Assembly: GCF_003030345.1 (NCBI RefSeq)
Contig: NZ_CP028158.1
Location: forward strand, 2,852,001-2,916,000
Direction: 5' to 3'
Length of the DNA: 64,000 nt
From: Plantactinospora sp. BC1
Lineage (GTDB): Bacteria; Actinomycetota; Actinomycetes; Mycobacteriales; Micromonosporaceae
Below the pieces are notes generated by a model that made no database searches, was not told the origin of the DNA, and saw nothing but the letters and a program-made list of their open reading frames with translations. The translations under genes and the position numbers were made by a program. Positions 32,174-41,762 of the stretch are shown piece after piece; position 1 is the first letter of the stretch; the number at the start of each line of letters is the position of its first letter.

Positions 32174-33079
32174 GTGATCGGCTCCCTATCGACAGAAGTG
32201 AATCTCTGGCGGCCACCGGCGCTCGACGACGAGGTCGCCACCGCCTACCTGCGCCGGCTGGGGCTCGACCCGGCGGCCGAGCGGGCGGAGCGGCCGTCGG
32301 TGGCGCAGTTGCACCGGCTGCATGCCGCGCACGTCGAGCGGGTGCCGTACGAAACCGTCTGGATCGCGCTGGGGGAGCGGCGGGGGATGGACCCGGCCGA
32401 GGCGGCCGGTCACCTGGTGGCGGGGCGGGGCGGCTACTGCTACCAGCTCAACGGGGCCTTCTCCGCGCTGCTGACCACCCTCGGCTACCCGGTGACCTGG
32501 CACCGGGCCGGCGTGCAGGGCCAGCCCGGCGACCAGGCCGGGGACAGCGGCAACCATCTCGCGCTGACCACCGTCCTCGACGGCCAGGGCTGGTGGCTGG
32601 ACACCGGACTGGGCGACGGCCCGCTCGACCCGGTGCCGCTGGTCGCCGGGGCGTTCGGCCCGGACGACCGGTTCCGGTTGCGGCCGTCGGACTCGGTGCC
32701 GGGCGGCTGGCGGTTCGACCACGAGCCCGGCGGCGCGTTCGTCGGGATGGATTTTCCGACCACCGCGACCGGGCCGACCGACCTGCTGGCCAAGCACGTC
32801 GAGATCTCCACCTCGCCGACGTCCGGGATGGTGCGGGTGGTGACGGTGCAGCACCGGACCCCGGCCGGTGTCCGGATCATCCGTGGCCGGATGCTCTCCG
32901 AACGGCCGGTGGCCGGCCCCGCGACGGTCCGGCAGCTTTCCGGGTACGCCGAATGGCGCGCCCTGCTGCGGGAGGTGTTCCACCTGCCGCTCGACGACGT
33001 ACCGGAGGAGCGGTTGCGGGCGGTGTGGCAGCGGATCGAGGCGGACCATGCCGCCTGGGAACGTGACCGCCAAGCCTGA
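32174..33079 (+). CDS. Arylamine N-acetyltransferase
   Basis: Transfers acetyl (or other acyl) groups from CoA to arylamines or hydrazines, or in some biosynthetic relatives closes amides. At 301 residues it carries the NAT catalytic triad: Cys89 in GRGGYCYQLNG, His128 in GNHLALTT and Asp143 in WWLDTGLGD. The RGGxC and DxGxG contexts are the family signatures. GTG start fixed by the leaderless -10 element. It ends 26 bp from the convergent galK. No biosynthetic cluster surrounds it. Confidence 0.93.
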   Translation: MIGSLSTEVNLWRPPALDDEVATAYLRRLGLDPAAERAERPSVAQLHRLHAAHVERVPYETVWIALGERRGMDPAEAAGHLVAGRGGYCYQLNGAFSALLTTLGYPVTWHRAGVQGQPGDQAGDSGNHLALTTVLDGQGWWLDTGLGDGPLDPVPLVAGAFGPDDRFRLRPSDSVPGGWRFDHEPGGAFVGMDFPTTATGPTDLLAKHVEISTSPTSGMVRVVTVQHRTPAGVRIIRGRMLSERPVAGPATVRQLSGYAEWRALLREVFHLPLDDVPEERLRAVWQRIEADHAAWERDRQA

Positions 33080-33105
33080 ACCACCAAGGCGGGGGTCCGG
33101 CATCG

Positions 33106-34326
33106 TCAGTCGATCCGTTCGGCTCCGGCCCCCGGGGTGACGGTGAAGGTGGACGGGGCCCGGAAGCCACGCTCGGCGTACGCCTCGGCGACCCTCGACG
33201 CCACCGTCTCGGCGGCTGCCGCGTCGACCAGGGCGAGTACGCAGCCGCCGAACCCGCCCCCGGTCATCCGGGCCCCGTACGCCCCGGCGGTCAGGGCCGC
33301 CTCGACCGCGGTGTCCACCTCCGGCACGGTGATCTCGAAGTCGTTCCGCATCGAGGCGTGCGAGGCGGTCAGCAGCGGCCCGATCTCGGCGAGCCGGCCG
33401 GCGCGGAGCAACTCGACGGTCTCCAGTACCCGCTGGTTCTCGGTGACCACGTGCCGGACCCGGCGGCGTACCGTCTCGTCGTCCAGCCGGGCCAGCGCGG
33501 CGTCGAGCCGGTCGACGGTCACGTCCCGCAGCGCCGGCACGCCCAGCGCGGCGGCGGCGGACTCGCAGGCGGCGCGGCGGGCGGCGTACTCGCCGCCGAC
33601 GTGCCGGTGCGGCGCGTTGCTGTCGACGACCAGGATGGCGAGCCCGGCGGCGTCGAGATCGAACGGTACCTGCTCGACGGCGAGTGTCCGGCAGTCCAGG
33701 AAGAGCGCGTGCCCCGGCCGGCAGCGCAGCGACGCGGACTGGTCCATGATCCCGCACGGCACCCCGGCGTAGTCGTTCTCGGCCCGCTGCGCCAGCGCCG
33801 GCCGGTCGGCCAGCGGCAGCTCCAGTTCGCCGAGGTCGGCCAGGGCGGTGAGTACGGCGGACTCCAGCGCCGCCGAGGAGGAGAGTCCGGCCCCGAGCGG
33901 TACGTCGGAGGCGATGGCGAGCCGGGCCACCGGTACGTCGTGTCCGGCCTCGCGCAGCGCCCAGACGACCCCGGCGACGTACGCCGCCCAGCCGGTGACC
34001 CGGCCCGGTTCGGCGGCGTCGGCCCGGCCGAACGAGATCCGTTCACCGGCCTGCTCGGACCAGACCGTCCAGCGTCGCCCCTGCTCGGGTGCTGCCGCGA
34101 CGACGGTGCGCTGCGGCAGCGCGAACGGCAGCACGAAGCCGTCGTTGTAGTCGGTGTGTTCGCCGATCAGGTTGACCCGTCCGGGTGCGGCCCAGACTCC
34201 GGCGGGACGTTCGCCGCCGTACTCGGTGGAGAAGCCGGCGGTGGCGCGGTCGGCGACCGGCCCGACCGGCCGGTCCGGGTGGTTCGTCGCGGCCGGCCGG
34301 TGGCCGGTGTCGGAGCGGCCGGTCAC
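33106..34326 (-). CDS. galK: Galactokinase
   Basis: Phosphorylates galactose to galactose-1-phosphate in the Leloir pathway. GHMP kinase of 406 residues with the galactokinase signature GRVNLIGEHTDYNDGFVLP near residue 50, the ATP motif PLGAGLSSSAALE near 145, and the C-terminal MTGGGFGGCV. The first about 30 residues are a nonconserved extension. The GTG start overlaps the galE stop (GTGA), so galE-galK are coupled; no galT is in the window. Confidence 0.96.
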   Translation of the reverse strand: MTGRSDTGHRPAATNHPDRPVGPVADRATAGFSTEYGGERPAGVWAAPGRVNLIGEHTDYNDGFVLPFALPQRTVVAAAPEQGRRWTVWSEQAGERISFGRADAAEPGRVTGWAAYVAGVVWALREAGHDVPVARLAIASDVPLGAGLSSSAALESAVLTALADLGELELPLADRPALAQRAENDYAGVPCGIMDQSASLRCRPGHALFLDCRTLAVEQVPFDLDAAGLAILVVDSNAPHRHVGGEYAARRAACESAAAALGVPALRDVTVDRLDAALARLDDETVRRRVRHVVTENQRVLETVELLRAGRLAEIGPLLTASHASMRNDFEITVPEVDTAVEAALTAGAYGARMTGGGFGGCVLALVDAAAAETVASRVAEAYAERGFRAPSTFTVTPGAGAERID

Positions 34327-35312
34327 GACGCCGCTCCGCCGAGGATCTGCTCCCGGTAGAACGTCCAGGCGTCGGCGACGATCTCCGGCAGAGCCGGCTT
34401 GGCCGGGGTCCAGCCGAGGTCGGCCCGGGCCCGTTCGGCGGAGGCGACCAGCGCGGCCGGGTCGCCGGGGCGGCGCGGTGCGGTCTCGACCGGTACCGGG
34501 TGCCCGGTCACCTCGCGGACCGCCTCCACCACCTGGCGGTTGGAGAAGCCGCAGCCGTTGCCGAGGTTGAAGACCTGGTGCGCGCCGGGCTTGGCGGCGT
34601 CGAGGGCGAGCAGGTGTGCCCGGGCCAGGTCCTCGACGTGGATGTAGTCCCGGACGCAGGTGCCGTCCTCGGTCGGGTAGTCGTCGCCGAAGAGTTGCAG
34701 CTTGTCGCGGCGGCCGGCGGCCACCTGGAGGGCGATCGGGATCAGGTGCGTCTCCGGCTCGTGCCGCTCGCCGAGCGCCACGCCGTCCCGCAGGTACGCC
34801 CCGGCGACGTTGAAGTAGCGCAGCGACACCGCCGCCAGCCCGTGCGCGGTGGCCATCGAGGTGAGCGCCAGGTCGACGGCGAGCTTGGTGGCGCCGTACG
34901 TGCTGGTCGGCAGCGGGGTGCTGGTCTCCTTGATCGGCGTCTCGGTCGGGTTGCCGTAGACGGCGGCGGTGGAGGAGAAGACGAACCGGGATACCCGCGC
35001 GAGCCGGGCGGCGTCGAGCAGCGCCAGTGAGCCGACGGTGTTGACCTTCCAGTACAGCTCCGGCTTGACCATCGACTCCCCGGCCGCGATCAGCGCGGCG
35101 AAGTGCAGTACCCCGTCGAAGCCTGCGTCGGGGGTGAGCACAGTGGCGACGTCGGCGATGTCGGCCCGGACGAAGGTGGCCTCCGGAGCCAGTGCCTCGG
35201 CGTGCCCGGTACGCAGGTCGTCGAGGACCACCACGTCGTGTCCGGCGTCCAGCAGCAGCCGGGTGACGACGCTGCCGACGTAACCGGCACCTCCGGTGAC
35301 GAGCAGTTTCAC
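34323..35312 (-). CDS. galE: UDP-glucose 4-epimerase
   Basis: NAD-dependent short-chain dehydrogenase-fold enzyme (329 residues) that interconverts UDP-galactose and UDP-glucose. It has the Rossmann motif TGGAGYVGS at the N-terminus, a TAAVYG segment, the catalytic Tyr-Lys in STYGATK, LRYFNVAGA and GTCVRDYIHV, all typical of GalE. The GTG start at 35312 is preceded by AAAGGGCAC; the long open frame further upstream is not conserved. First gene of the galE-galK operon. Confidence 0.96.
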   Translation of the reverse strand: MKLLVTGGAGYVGSVVTRLLLDAGHDVVVLDDLRTGHAEALAPEATFVRADIADVATVLTPDAGFDGVLHFAALIAAGESMVKPELYWKVNTVGSLALLDAARLARVSRFVFSSTAAVYGNPTETPIKETSTPLPTSTYGATKLAVDLALTSMATAHGLAAVSLRYFNVAGAYLRDGVALGERHEPETHLIPIALQVAAGRRDKLQLFGDDYPTEDGTCVRDYIHVEDLARAHLLALDAAKPGAHQVFNLGNGCGFSNRQVVEAVREVTGHPVPVETAPRRPGDPAALVASAERARADLGWTPAKPALPEIVADAWTFYREQILGGAAS

Positions 35313-35473
35313 GCCTGTGCCCTTTCTGCTTCGGTACGACGGATGCCGGGCCGACTCCGCAGACGGTTCCGGATCGGCCTCGTGTTCGGCGCCGAGGCGC
35401 GCGCCCTCAGCATTCCACCATGTTCTGCCAATTCTGCACAGAGTCGAACATCGACCGGTGGGATGACGCGGGC

Positions 35474-35502
35474 CCGGAGGTGCCCACATCGGGCACCTCC
35501 GG
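35474..35502. promoter_or_regulatory. Perfect 12-bp inverted repeat in galE/CBS-protein divergent promoter
   Basis: CCGGAGGTGCCC (35474-35485) and GGGCACCTCCGG (35491-35502) form a perfect palindrome with a 5-nt centre. It ends 4 bp before the TACCAT -10 element of the CBS gene, so it covers the -35 region. No plus-strand gene ends here, so an operator is more likely than a terminator. Confidence 0.6.
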
Positions 35503-35506
35503 TGTC

Positions 35507-35512
35507 TACCAT
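35507..35512 (+). promoter_or_regulatory. -10 element TACCAT for leaderless CBS-protein gene
   Basis: TACCAT lies 7 nt before the ATG at 35520, with no binding site. Confidence 0.55.
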
Positions 35513-35519
35513 CCTTGGC

Positions 35520-36734
35520 ATGCGGGACGGCGGCAGTACCGGGCCCCGGCGACGATCGCCGGGGCGTCCTAAACGGCAACCGGGTCCACTCGCGCGGGCC
35601 CTGGCCCGGATCATCGTACGGGCGGCGGACGGCTCGACCCGACTGGTCACCGCGCTGCTCGGGGCCAGCCCGACGGCGGGTCGGGAGCAGATCAGCGAGG
35701 CCGAACTCCGCGACCTGGTCGCCGCGAACACCCGGCTCGACCCGGTCGAACGGCGGATCATCGACGAGGTGCTCGTGGCCGGCGCCAGCCTGGTCCGGGA
35801 GGTGATGATGCCCCGGACCGAGGTGGTCTTCCTGGCCGCCGGACTGCCGCTGAAGGACGCGGCCCAACTCGTCCGGGTCGAGACCCACACCCGGTACCCG
35901 GTGGTCGACGGCACCTCCGACGACGTGGTCGGCTTCGTGCACCTGCGCGACGTGCTGCTCCGCCCGGACGACGACGTCTGCACCACGATCGGGGACCTGA
36001 CCCGGGAGGTGAAGAAGATCCCGGGCAGCAAGCGGGTGCTGGCGGCGCTGACCGAGATGCGCCGCGAGCGGCACCACCTCGCGGTCGTGATCGACGAGTA
36101 CGGCGGCACGGCCGGGATCGTCACCCTGGAGGACCTGATCGAGGAGCTGGTCGGCGAGATCCACGACGAGTACGACAGCGCGCCCGACCCGGTGCCGACC
36201 GGCGGGCCGACCGAGGTGGACGGCCGGCTCAACCTCGCCGACTTCGCCGAACGGGTCGGCTTCGCCCTGCCACCCGGCCCGTACGAGACGGTCGGCGGGT
36301 TCGTGATGGCCGCCCTCGGCCGGCTGCCGGTCTGCGGCGACGAGGTACCGGTGCCGGGCGTGGCCGAACCAGGCGGGTCCGGCAACGGGGGCGGTTTGGG
36401 CCGCTCGGCGGGCGGGCACCGCAACGGCGGTGACCCGGACGACGGCTCCGACCCGGACGGCTGGCTGCTGCGGGTGCTGGCGGTCGAGGGCCGCCGGGTG
36501 GCCCGGGTCGGCATCTCGGTGGCCCGGCTCCCGGAGCAGCAGCGGCCCAGCGTGCCGGCCGCGCGTACCGACGGACGCGGCGAGGTGCGCGGCGACGGAC
36601 GCGGCGAGGTGCGCGGCGACGGCCGCGGCGACGGGCATGGCGACGGGCACAGCGAGGTGCGCGGCGAGGAGCACAGTGAGCGGGAGGCCGGAGAGGCTGC
36701 CGCGCCCTCGCCCGGCTCGGCCGACCTGCGCTGA
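35520..36734 (+). CDS. CorC/HlyC-like CBS-pair protein without the membrane domain
   Basis: Protein of 404 residues. Residues about 45-230 match the soluble part of the UPF0053/CNNM family: PVERRIIDEVL, VMMPRTEV, then two CBS domains (RYPVVDG...DVVGFVHLRD and HLAVVIDEYGGTAGIVTLEDLIEELVG). A CorC_HlyC domain follows (about 240-340) but is split by a Gly/Asn/Asp-rich insertion at about 285-315. The N-terminal membrane DUF21 domain is absent; only a short basic leader replaces it. The tail (about 340-400) has RGEVRGDG repeats. Possible role in magnesium/cobalt efflux or nucleotide sensing; as a soluble form it would need a partner. Leaderless start. Confidence 0.85.
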   Translation: MRDGGSTGPRRRSPGRPKRQPGPLARALARIIVRAADGSTRLVTALLGASPTAGREQISEAELRDLVAANTRLDPVERRIIDEVLVAGASLVREVMMPRTEVVFLAAGLPLKDAAQLVRVETHTRYPVVDGTSDDVVGFVHLRDVLLRPDDDVCTTIGDLTREVKKIPGSKRVLAALTEMRRERHHLAVVIDEYGGTAGIVTLEDLIEELVGEIHDEYDSAPDPVPTGGPTEVDGRLNLADFAERVGFALPPGPYETVGGFVMAALGRLPVCGDEVPVPGVAEPGGSGNGGGLGRSAGGHRNGGDPDDGSDPDGWLLRVLAVEGRRVARVGISVARLPEQQRPSVPAARTDGRGEVRGDGRGEVRGDGRGDGHGDGHSEVRGEEHSEREAGEAAAPSPGSADLR

Positions 36735-36738
36735 CGCG

Positions 36739-36767
36739 CGGCCCCGGTGATGCCCGGACCGGGGCCG
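36739..36767. terminator. Bidirectional hairpin terminator
   Basis: Perfect 10-bp stem CGGCCCCGGT / ACCGGGGCCG with a 9-nt loop between the convergent CBS-protein and beta-propeller genes. Confidence 0.7.
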
Positions 36768-36768
36768 G

Positions 36769-38037
36769 TCAGATGATCTGGAGTTTGCGCCAGGTGGCAC
36801 CGTCGGCCGAGTAGGCCGCCCAGCCGGAACCGAAGAGGTCGTAGGCGACGTAGCCGGCGACGGTCCGCTCCAGCCTTGCGAGCGGCGGCAGGCTCCCGCC
36901 GGCCGGCTGGAAGGTCACCCCGTCGTCGGTGCTCAGATAGAGCTGCCGGTCGGTGCCGGTCACCAGCAGCCGGCCGTCCAGCAGCGGGACCAGCGCACCG
37001 GCGAGCCCGGCCGGCAGGCCCGACCCGCCGGCCCGGCTCCGGGTGAAGGTCTCGCCACCGTCGGCGGAGTGGTAGAGGGCCAGCAGGGCCCGGTCGGGGC
37101 CGAGCACCGCCGCGTACGCCTGGCTGCCCAGGCTGGCCACCTCGACGGTACCGGCCCCGGGGGTGGCGCCGGGCAGGTCGACGGTGCGCCAGTTGGCGCC
37201 CCGGTCCCGGGTCATCGCCACCGAGGCGCGGCCGTCCCGGAAGCCGCCCACCCACCAGGCCCCGTCGGCGCCGGCCGCCGGTGCCACCCAGCAGACGTCG
37301 AGACCGGGTGTGGTCGCCGGGACACCGGCCCGGGCCCGCTCCGGCCGCCACACCTCCACGTCGAGGTCGCACCGCCCGCCGCCCGGTCCGGCCCGGAGCA
37401 GGTCGCCCCGAACCGCCGGAACCTGGGCGGTCCCGTCCCCGGTGTCGACCTCCCGCCAGCTCCGGCCCTCGTCGGTGGAGGCGTACGCCCCGCCGGGGTG
37501 GCTGACCAGCAGCCGTCCGTCGGGGAAGGCGGCCAGCTCCAGGTCCCGCTCTCCGGCGCTGCTGGCCGGCAGTTCGCTGTACTGCCAGCTCGCGCCGCCG
37601 TCGCCGGTCCGGGCCAGGTTGGCCGGGCAGGGCTCGGCGGCCCCGCAGCGGGCCAAAAGGTACCCGTGGTCGGGGTCGACGAACTCGACGTCGCTGATCG
37701 TCCCCGGCACGTGCGCGACGGCGGAGGTGGTGAGCCCGTTGATCGTGATCCCGGCCCCGGTGTAGACCGGGCCGCCGGGCGGTACGTCCGCCACCGGCGG
37801 CGGGGTCGGAGGGGTGCCGTCGGCCGTCCACGGCTGGAGCGCCACGGTCGCCACGACCGCCAGGCCGAGCAGGGCGGCGCCACCGGCCGCGCCGGTGGCG
37901 TGCCGGCGACGACGCCGGGTCGCCGCGCGGTCCCGGATCCGGGCCAGGGGCGGCTGGTCGATGCTGTCCAGCAGCGCCGCCCGGCCGCGTGCCAGCCGGG
38001 TGTCGAGGTCCGGGCCGGAGAGGTCTCGGTCAGGCAT
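36769..38037 (-). CDS. Membrane-anchored beta-propeller (BNR/sialidase-like fold) protein
   Basis: Protein of 422 residues. A cytoplasmic N-terminal about 45 residues (charged, RDRAATRRRRRH) is followed by one membrane helix (about 48-68) and a Pro-rich linker. The large extracytoplasmic domain has repeating Asp-box motifs (TGDGGASW, STDEGRSW, TRDRGANW, SADGGETF, STDDGVTF), the pattern of BNR/photosystem-stability-factor beta-propellers. It follows the ECF sigma gene by 3 bp with GGGGGTGAG upstream, so it may act as a membrane regulator or sensor of that sigma factor. No sialidase catalytic set is apparent. Confidence 0.82.
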   Translation of the reverse strand: MPDRDLSGPDLDTRLARGRAALLDSIDQPPLARIRDRAATRRRRRHATGAAGGAALLGLAVVATVALQPWTADGTPPTPPPVADVPPGGPVYTGAGITINGLTTSAVAHVPGTISDVEFVDPDHGYLLARCGAAEPCPANLARTGDGGASWQYSELPASSAGERDLELAAFPDGRLLVSHPGGAYASTDEGRSWREVDTGDGTAQVPAVRGDLLRAGPGGGRCDLDVEVWRPERARAGVPATTPGLDVCWVAPAAGADGAWWVGGFRDGRASVAMTRDRGANWRTVDLPGATPGAGTVEVASLGSQAYAAVLGPDRALLALYHSADGGETFTRSRAGGSGLPAGLAGALVPLLDGRLLVTGTDRQLYLSTDDGVTFQPAGGSLPPLARLERTVAGYVAYDLFGSGWAAYSADGATWRKLQII

Positions 38038-38040
38038 CTC

Positions 38041-38766
38041 TCACCCCCGTCGCACCGCCGGCCGCACCCGGGCCGGTGGTTCCGTCCTGGCCGCCGTCGC
38101 ATCCGGCCGACCGGCCGGCGGGTTCGCCGTGTCGGCGCGCCGGTCCGTGCTGTCGGCCGCCGGGTCCGGCCGGCCCTGCGCTCCCGATCCCGGCGCCGAT
38201 CCCGATCCCGCCGCTGGTCCCGCTCCTGGTCCGCCGGTGCCCTGGTAGTCGCCGAGTCGGGCGGCGAGCGCCGTACGTCCCCGGGACAGCCGGGACTTCA
38301 CCGTGCCGGTCGGCACCCCGAGCACGGACGAGATCTCCTCGACCGGCAGGTCGGCGAAGTAGTGCAGCACGATCACCTCCCGATAGCTGACCGGCAGGCC
38401 GGCCAGGGCCTCCCGCAGGTCGGTCCGCTCGGGGCCGGGAGCGGCCTCGACCAGTCGGGCCACCGGACGGTCCCGCAGCAGGATGGTGTCCAGCAGTTGG
38501 CGTCGCCGCCAGCGCCGCCGTACGACGTTGACCGCGACCGTACGCAGCCACGCCTCGGGGTTGTCGACGTCGGCCAGCCCCTGTGGCCGGGCGATCGCCC
38601 GGGCGAACGCCTCCTGCACCACGTCCTGCGCCTCGGTCAGGTCCGTGGTGAACGCGTAGACCTGCGCGACCAGTCGTCGGTAGCAGGCGTGGTACAGCTC
38701 GCCCATCGCCTCGTCCACCGCGCCCTGCCCGCCGCCGGAGGAGCGTCCGCCCCGATCCCGTGCCAA
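38041..38766 (-). CDS. ECF-type RNA polymerase sigma factor
   Basis: Sigma-70 family, extracytoplasmic-function group, 241 residues. Region 2 is at about 25-85 (YRRLVAQVYAFTTDLTEAQD, AWLRTVAVNVVRRRWRR) and region 4 at about 115-165 (ALAGLPVSYREVIVLHYFAD, VPTGTVKSRLSRGR). The last about 65 residues are an Ala/Pro/Asp-rich disordered tail. The TTG at 38766 was chosen because GGGAGG lies upstream; an ATG at codon 18 or an upstream start are alternatives. It precedes a membrane beta-propeller protein that may control it. Confidence 0.87.
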   Translation of the reverse strand: MARDRGGRSSGGGQGAVDEAMGELYHACYRRLVAQVYAFTTDLTEAQDVVQEAFARAIARPQGLADVDNPEAWLRTVAVNVVRRRWRRRQLLDTILLRDRPVARLVEAAPGPERTDLREALAGLPVSYREVIVLHYFADLPVEEISSVLGVPTGTVKSRLSRGRTALAARLGDYQGTGGPGAGPAAGSGSAPGSGAQGRPDPAADSTDRRADTANPPAGRPDATAARTEPPARVRPAVRRG

Positions 38767-38908
38767 GCGCTGTCCCTCCCGGCCGGGCGGTACGCCGCAC
38801 CCGGATGCGGCGGAGCCGCCGACCGACTCCGGTTTCAGGGTACGAGTCCGCACCGTCGCGGCCGGTTCCCGGCTTTCCGCCGGACAGCTCGGCGGCTGGC
38901 CGGTGTGA

Positions 38909-39997
<1,089 letters not shown>

Positions 39998-40095
39998 GCC
40001 CGCCGGACGTCCCGGCGGGGACCTCAGACCGCCGGGGTACCGGGACGTGGTCGCCGGGCGGCGCGCTGCCGGCCGGCGGGTGAGTGGAGCGGAGT

Positions 40096-40650
40096 GTGGT
40101 TGTCACGGACGGATCGCAGGATCCGGGAACTCCGATGACCCGGATCGGGGTCGCCGTCGATGTGCCGGAGCCGTGGTGTGAGTTCCTCACCCGGCGGCGG
40201 GCGGAGGCCGGCGACCCGCAGGCCGCGTACGTGCCGGCGCATCTGACGCTGCTCGGGCCGACCGACGTACCCCTGGCGAGCCTGCCGGAGGTGGAGCGGC
40301 ACCTGGCCGAGGTGGCGGCCAGGCACCGGCCGTACCTGCTGCACCTGCGCGGCACCGGCACCTTCCGGCCGATCACCGAGGTGGTCTTCGTGGTGGTGGC
40401 GGCCGGGATCAGCGAGTGCGAGCTGCTCGCGGCGGCGATCGGCCGGGCGCCCGAGCTGCGCCGGGAGAGCCGTTTTCCCTACCATCCGCACGTCACGGTC
40501 GCCCAGGACGTCGCGCCGGAGGCGCTGGACCGGGTCTACGAGGACCTGGCCGACTTCTCCGCACTGTTCAAGGTCGAGAAGTTCACCCTCTTCTCGCACA
40601 GCGGCGACGCCCGCTGGCAGCCGCGCCGGGACTTCCCGCTCGGCGGCTGA
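40096..40650 (+). CDS. 2'-5' RNA ligase/phosphodiesterase-like protein (2H superfamily)
   Basis: Cytoplasmic protein of 184 residues of the 2H phosphoesterase superfamily. It has the two hallmark motifs HLTL (in PAHLTLLGP) and HVTV (in HPHVTVAQ). Members act on 2'-5' or cyclic phosphodiester bonds in RNA or nucleotides; the physiological substrate is unknown. The start is uncertain: GTG at 40096 has GGAG at good spacing, while GTG 40084 and ATG 40135 are in frame, the last giving the shortest N-terminus. It lies between trpS and the YihY gene, a neighbourhood I know from other actinomycetes. Confidence 0.8.
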   Translation: MVVTDGSQDPGTPMTRIGVAVDVPEPWCEFLTRRRAEAGDPQAAYVPAHLTLLGPTDVPLASLPEVERHLAEVAARHRPYLLHLRGTGTFRPITEVVFVVVAAGISECELLAAAIGRAPELRRESRFPYHPHVTVAQDVAPEALDRVYEDLADFSALFKVEKFTLFSHSGDARWQPRRDFPLGG

Positions 40651-40749
40651 GCCCCGTCCGACGGCCGGAAGTCGGTTCGGGGCGTCGAGGTGCCGGCGTG
40701 GCGGGTCGAGCGGGCCCCGCGCCGGGTGGCGATGGAGAAGGATGGCGGC

Positions 40750-41658
40750 GTGAACGCGTTCGAGCGGGCGGTGCTGCGCATCGACGCCCGACTGACGGCG
40801 TACCGTCGACGGTCGCCGTGGTTCGACCACCTCGCCCGGGCGGTGGGCCGCTACACGGACGTGCTCGGCGCCCGGCTGGCGGCGGCGATCGCCTACTACG
40901 GCTTCTTCGCGGTCTTCGCCCTCGGCCTGGTGGCGTACGCGGTGCTGGGCGCGCTGCTCGGGGACAGCGCGGAGAGCGGCGAGGTGATCGTCGGCTTCCT
41001 CAACCGGAACCTGCCGTTCGTCGACCCCGAGCAGATCCGGCAGAGCAGCAGCCGCCCGGGGATCATCGGGTTGATCCTGCTGGCGGTCACCGGGATCGGC
41101 TGGGTGGAGTCGATCCGCTCCTCGCAGCGGTTGATCCACGGTCTCGCCCAGCATCCGGGTTACGTCGTGCTGCGCCAGCTCGTCGACCTCGCCGTACTGC
41201 TGGCGATCTTCGTCTTGCTCGGGTTCTCGATCGGTGCGGTGGACGCGCTGGAGTCGCTGCTGAGCTGGCTGCTCGGCGCGCGTTCGGTCGGGCTCACCAT
41301 CTGTAGCTGGTTCCTGGCGTTCCTGGTCAACATGCTGCTCGCCTCGGCGCTGCTGCTCGCCGTACCACGGCTGCGGATGAGTTTCCGGCGCTGGCTGCCG
41401 CCGGTGCTGCTGGTCGCGCTGGGCGTGACGCTGCTGAACTCGGTCGGCCGGTACTACGTGGTGCGCTGGGAGCGCAATCCGGCGTACACGGTGGTGGCCG
41501 GCGCGGTCGGCCTGTTGATCTATCTCTATCTGCTCAACCAGTTGCTGCTCTTCGGCGCGGCGATCGCGGCGACGAGCCGGCAGGGGAGGGTGCAGGACCT
41601 GACCGGGGCGCCGGAGGTGCCCGATCCGGCCCGGCCGCATCCGCCGTCGACCAGTTGA
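40750..41658 (+). CDS. YihY/BrkB-family membrane protein
   Basis: Integral membrane protein of 302 residues with six or more predicted helices, of the YihY/virulence factor BrkB family (the name is historical). It has an N-terminal cytoplasmic segment, the AAAIAYYGFFAVF first helix, a DPEQIRQSS amphipathic loop, and NSVGRYYV and LLIYLYLLNQLLLFGA in the last helices. Function is not established; some relatives are proposed transporters. The GTG at 40750 has GAGAAGGA upstream; an ATG 18 bp earlier is possible. Confidence 0.88.
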   Translation: MNAFERAVLRIDARLTAYRRRSPWFDHLARAVGRYTDVLGARLAAAIAYYGFFAVFALGLVAYAVLGALLGDSAESGEVIVGFLNRNLPFVDPEQIRQSSSRPGIIGLILLAVTGIGWVESIRSSQRLIHGLAQHPGYVVLRQLVDLAVLLAIFVLLGFSIGAVDALESLLSWLLGARSVGLTICSWFLAFLVNMLLASALLLAVPRLRMSFRRWLPPVLLVALGVTLLNSVGRYYVVRWERNPAYTVVAGAVGLLIYLYLLNQLLLFGAAIAATSRQGRVQDLTGAPEVPDPARPHPPSTS

Positions 41659-41762
41659 GGACGGTGGTCGGTGCCGGCGGCAGCCGAGCGTGACCGGGCC
41701 CGGGGAAAGTGACCTGAGCTGTGATTCGGGCAAAAGCCACTAATCGTGCGCCGATCGCCGCG

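Noticed and set aside
35474-35502. Hairpin as a transcription terminator
   Set aside because: No gene on either strand ends into it; both neighbours are transcribed away from it.
36769-38037. Sialidase activity for the Asp-box protein
   Set aside because: Asp boxes mark the propeller fold, but the Arg triad and other catalytic residues are not evident.
40750-41658. Ribonuclease BN or virulence factor function for the YihY protein
   Set aside because: Both names are historical for this family; no nuclease motif is present.
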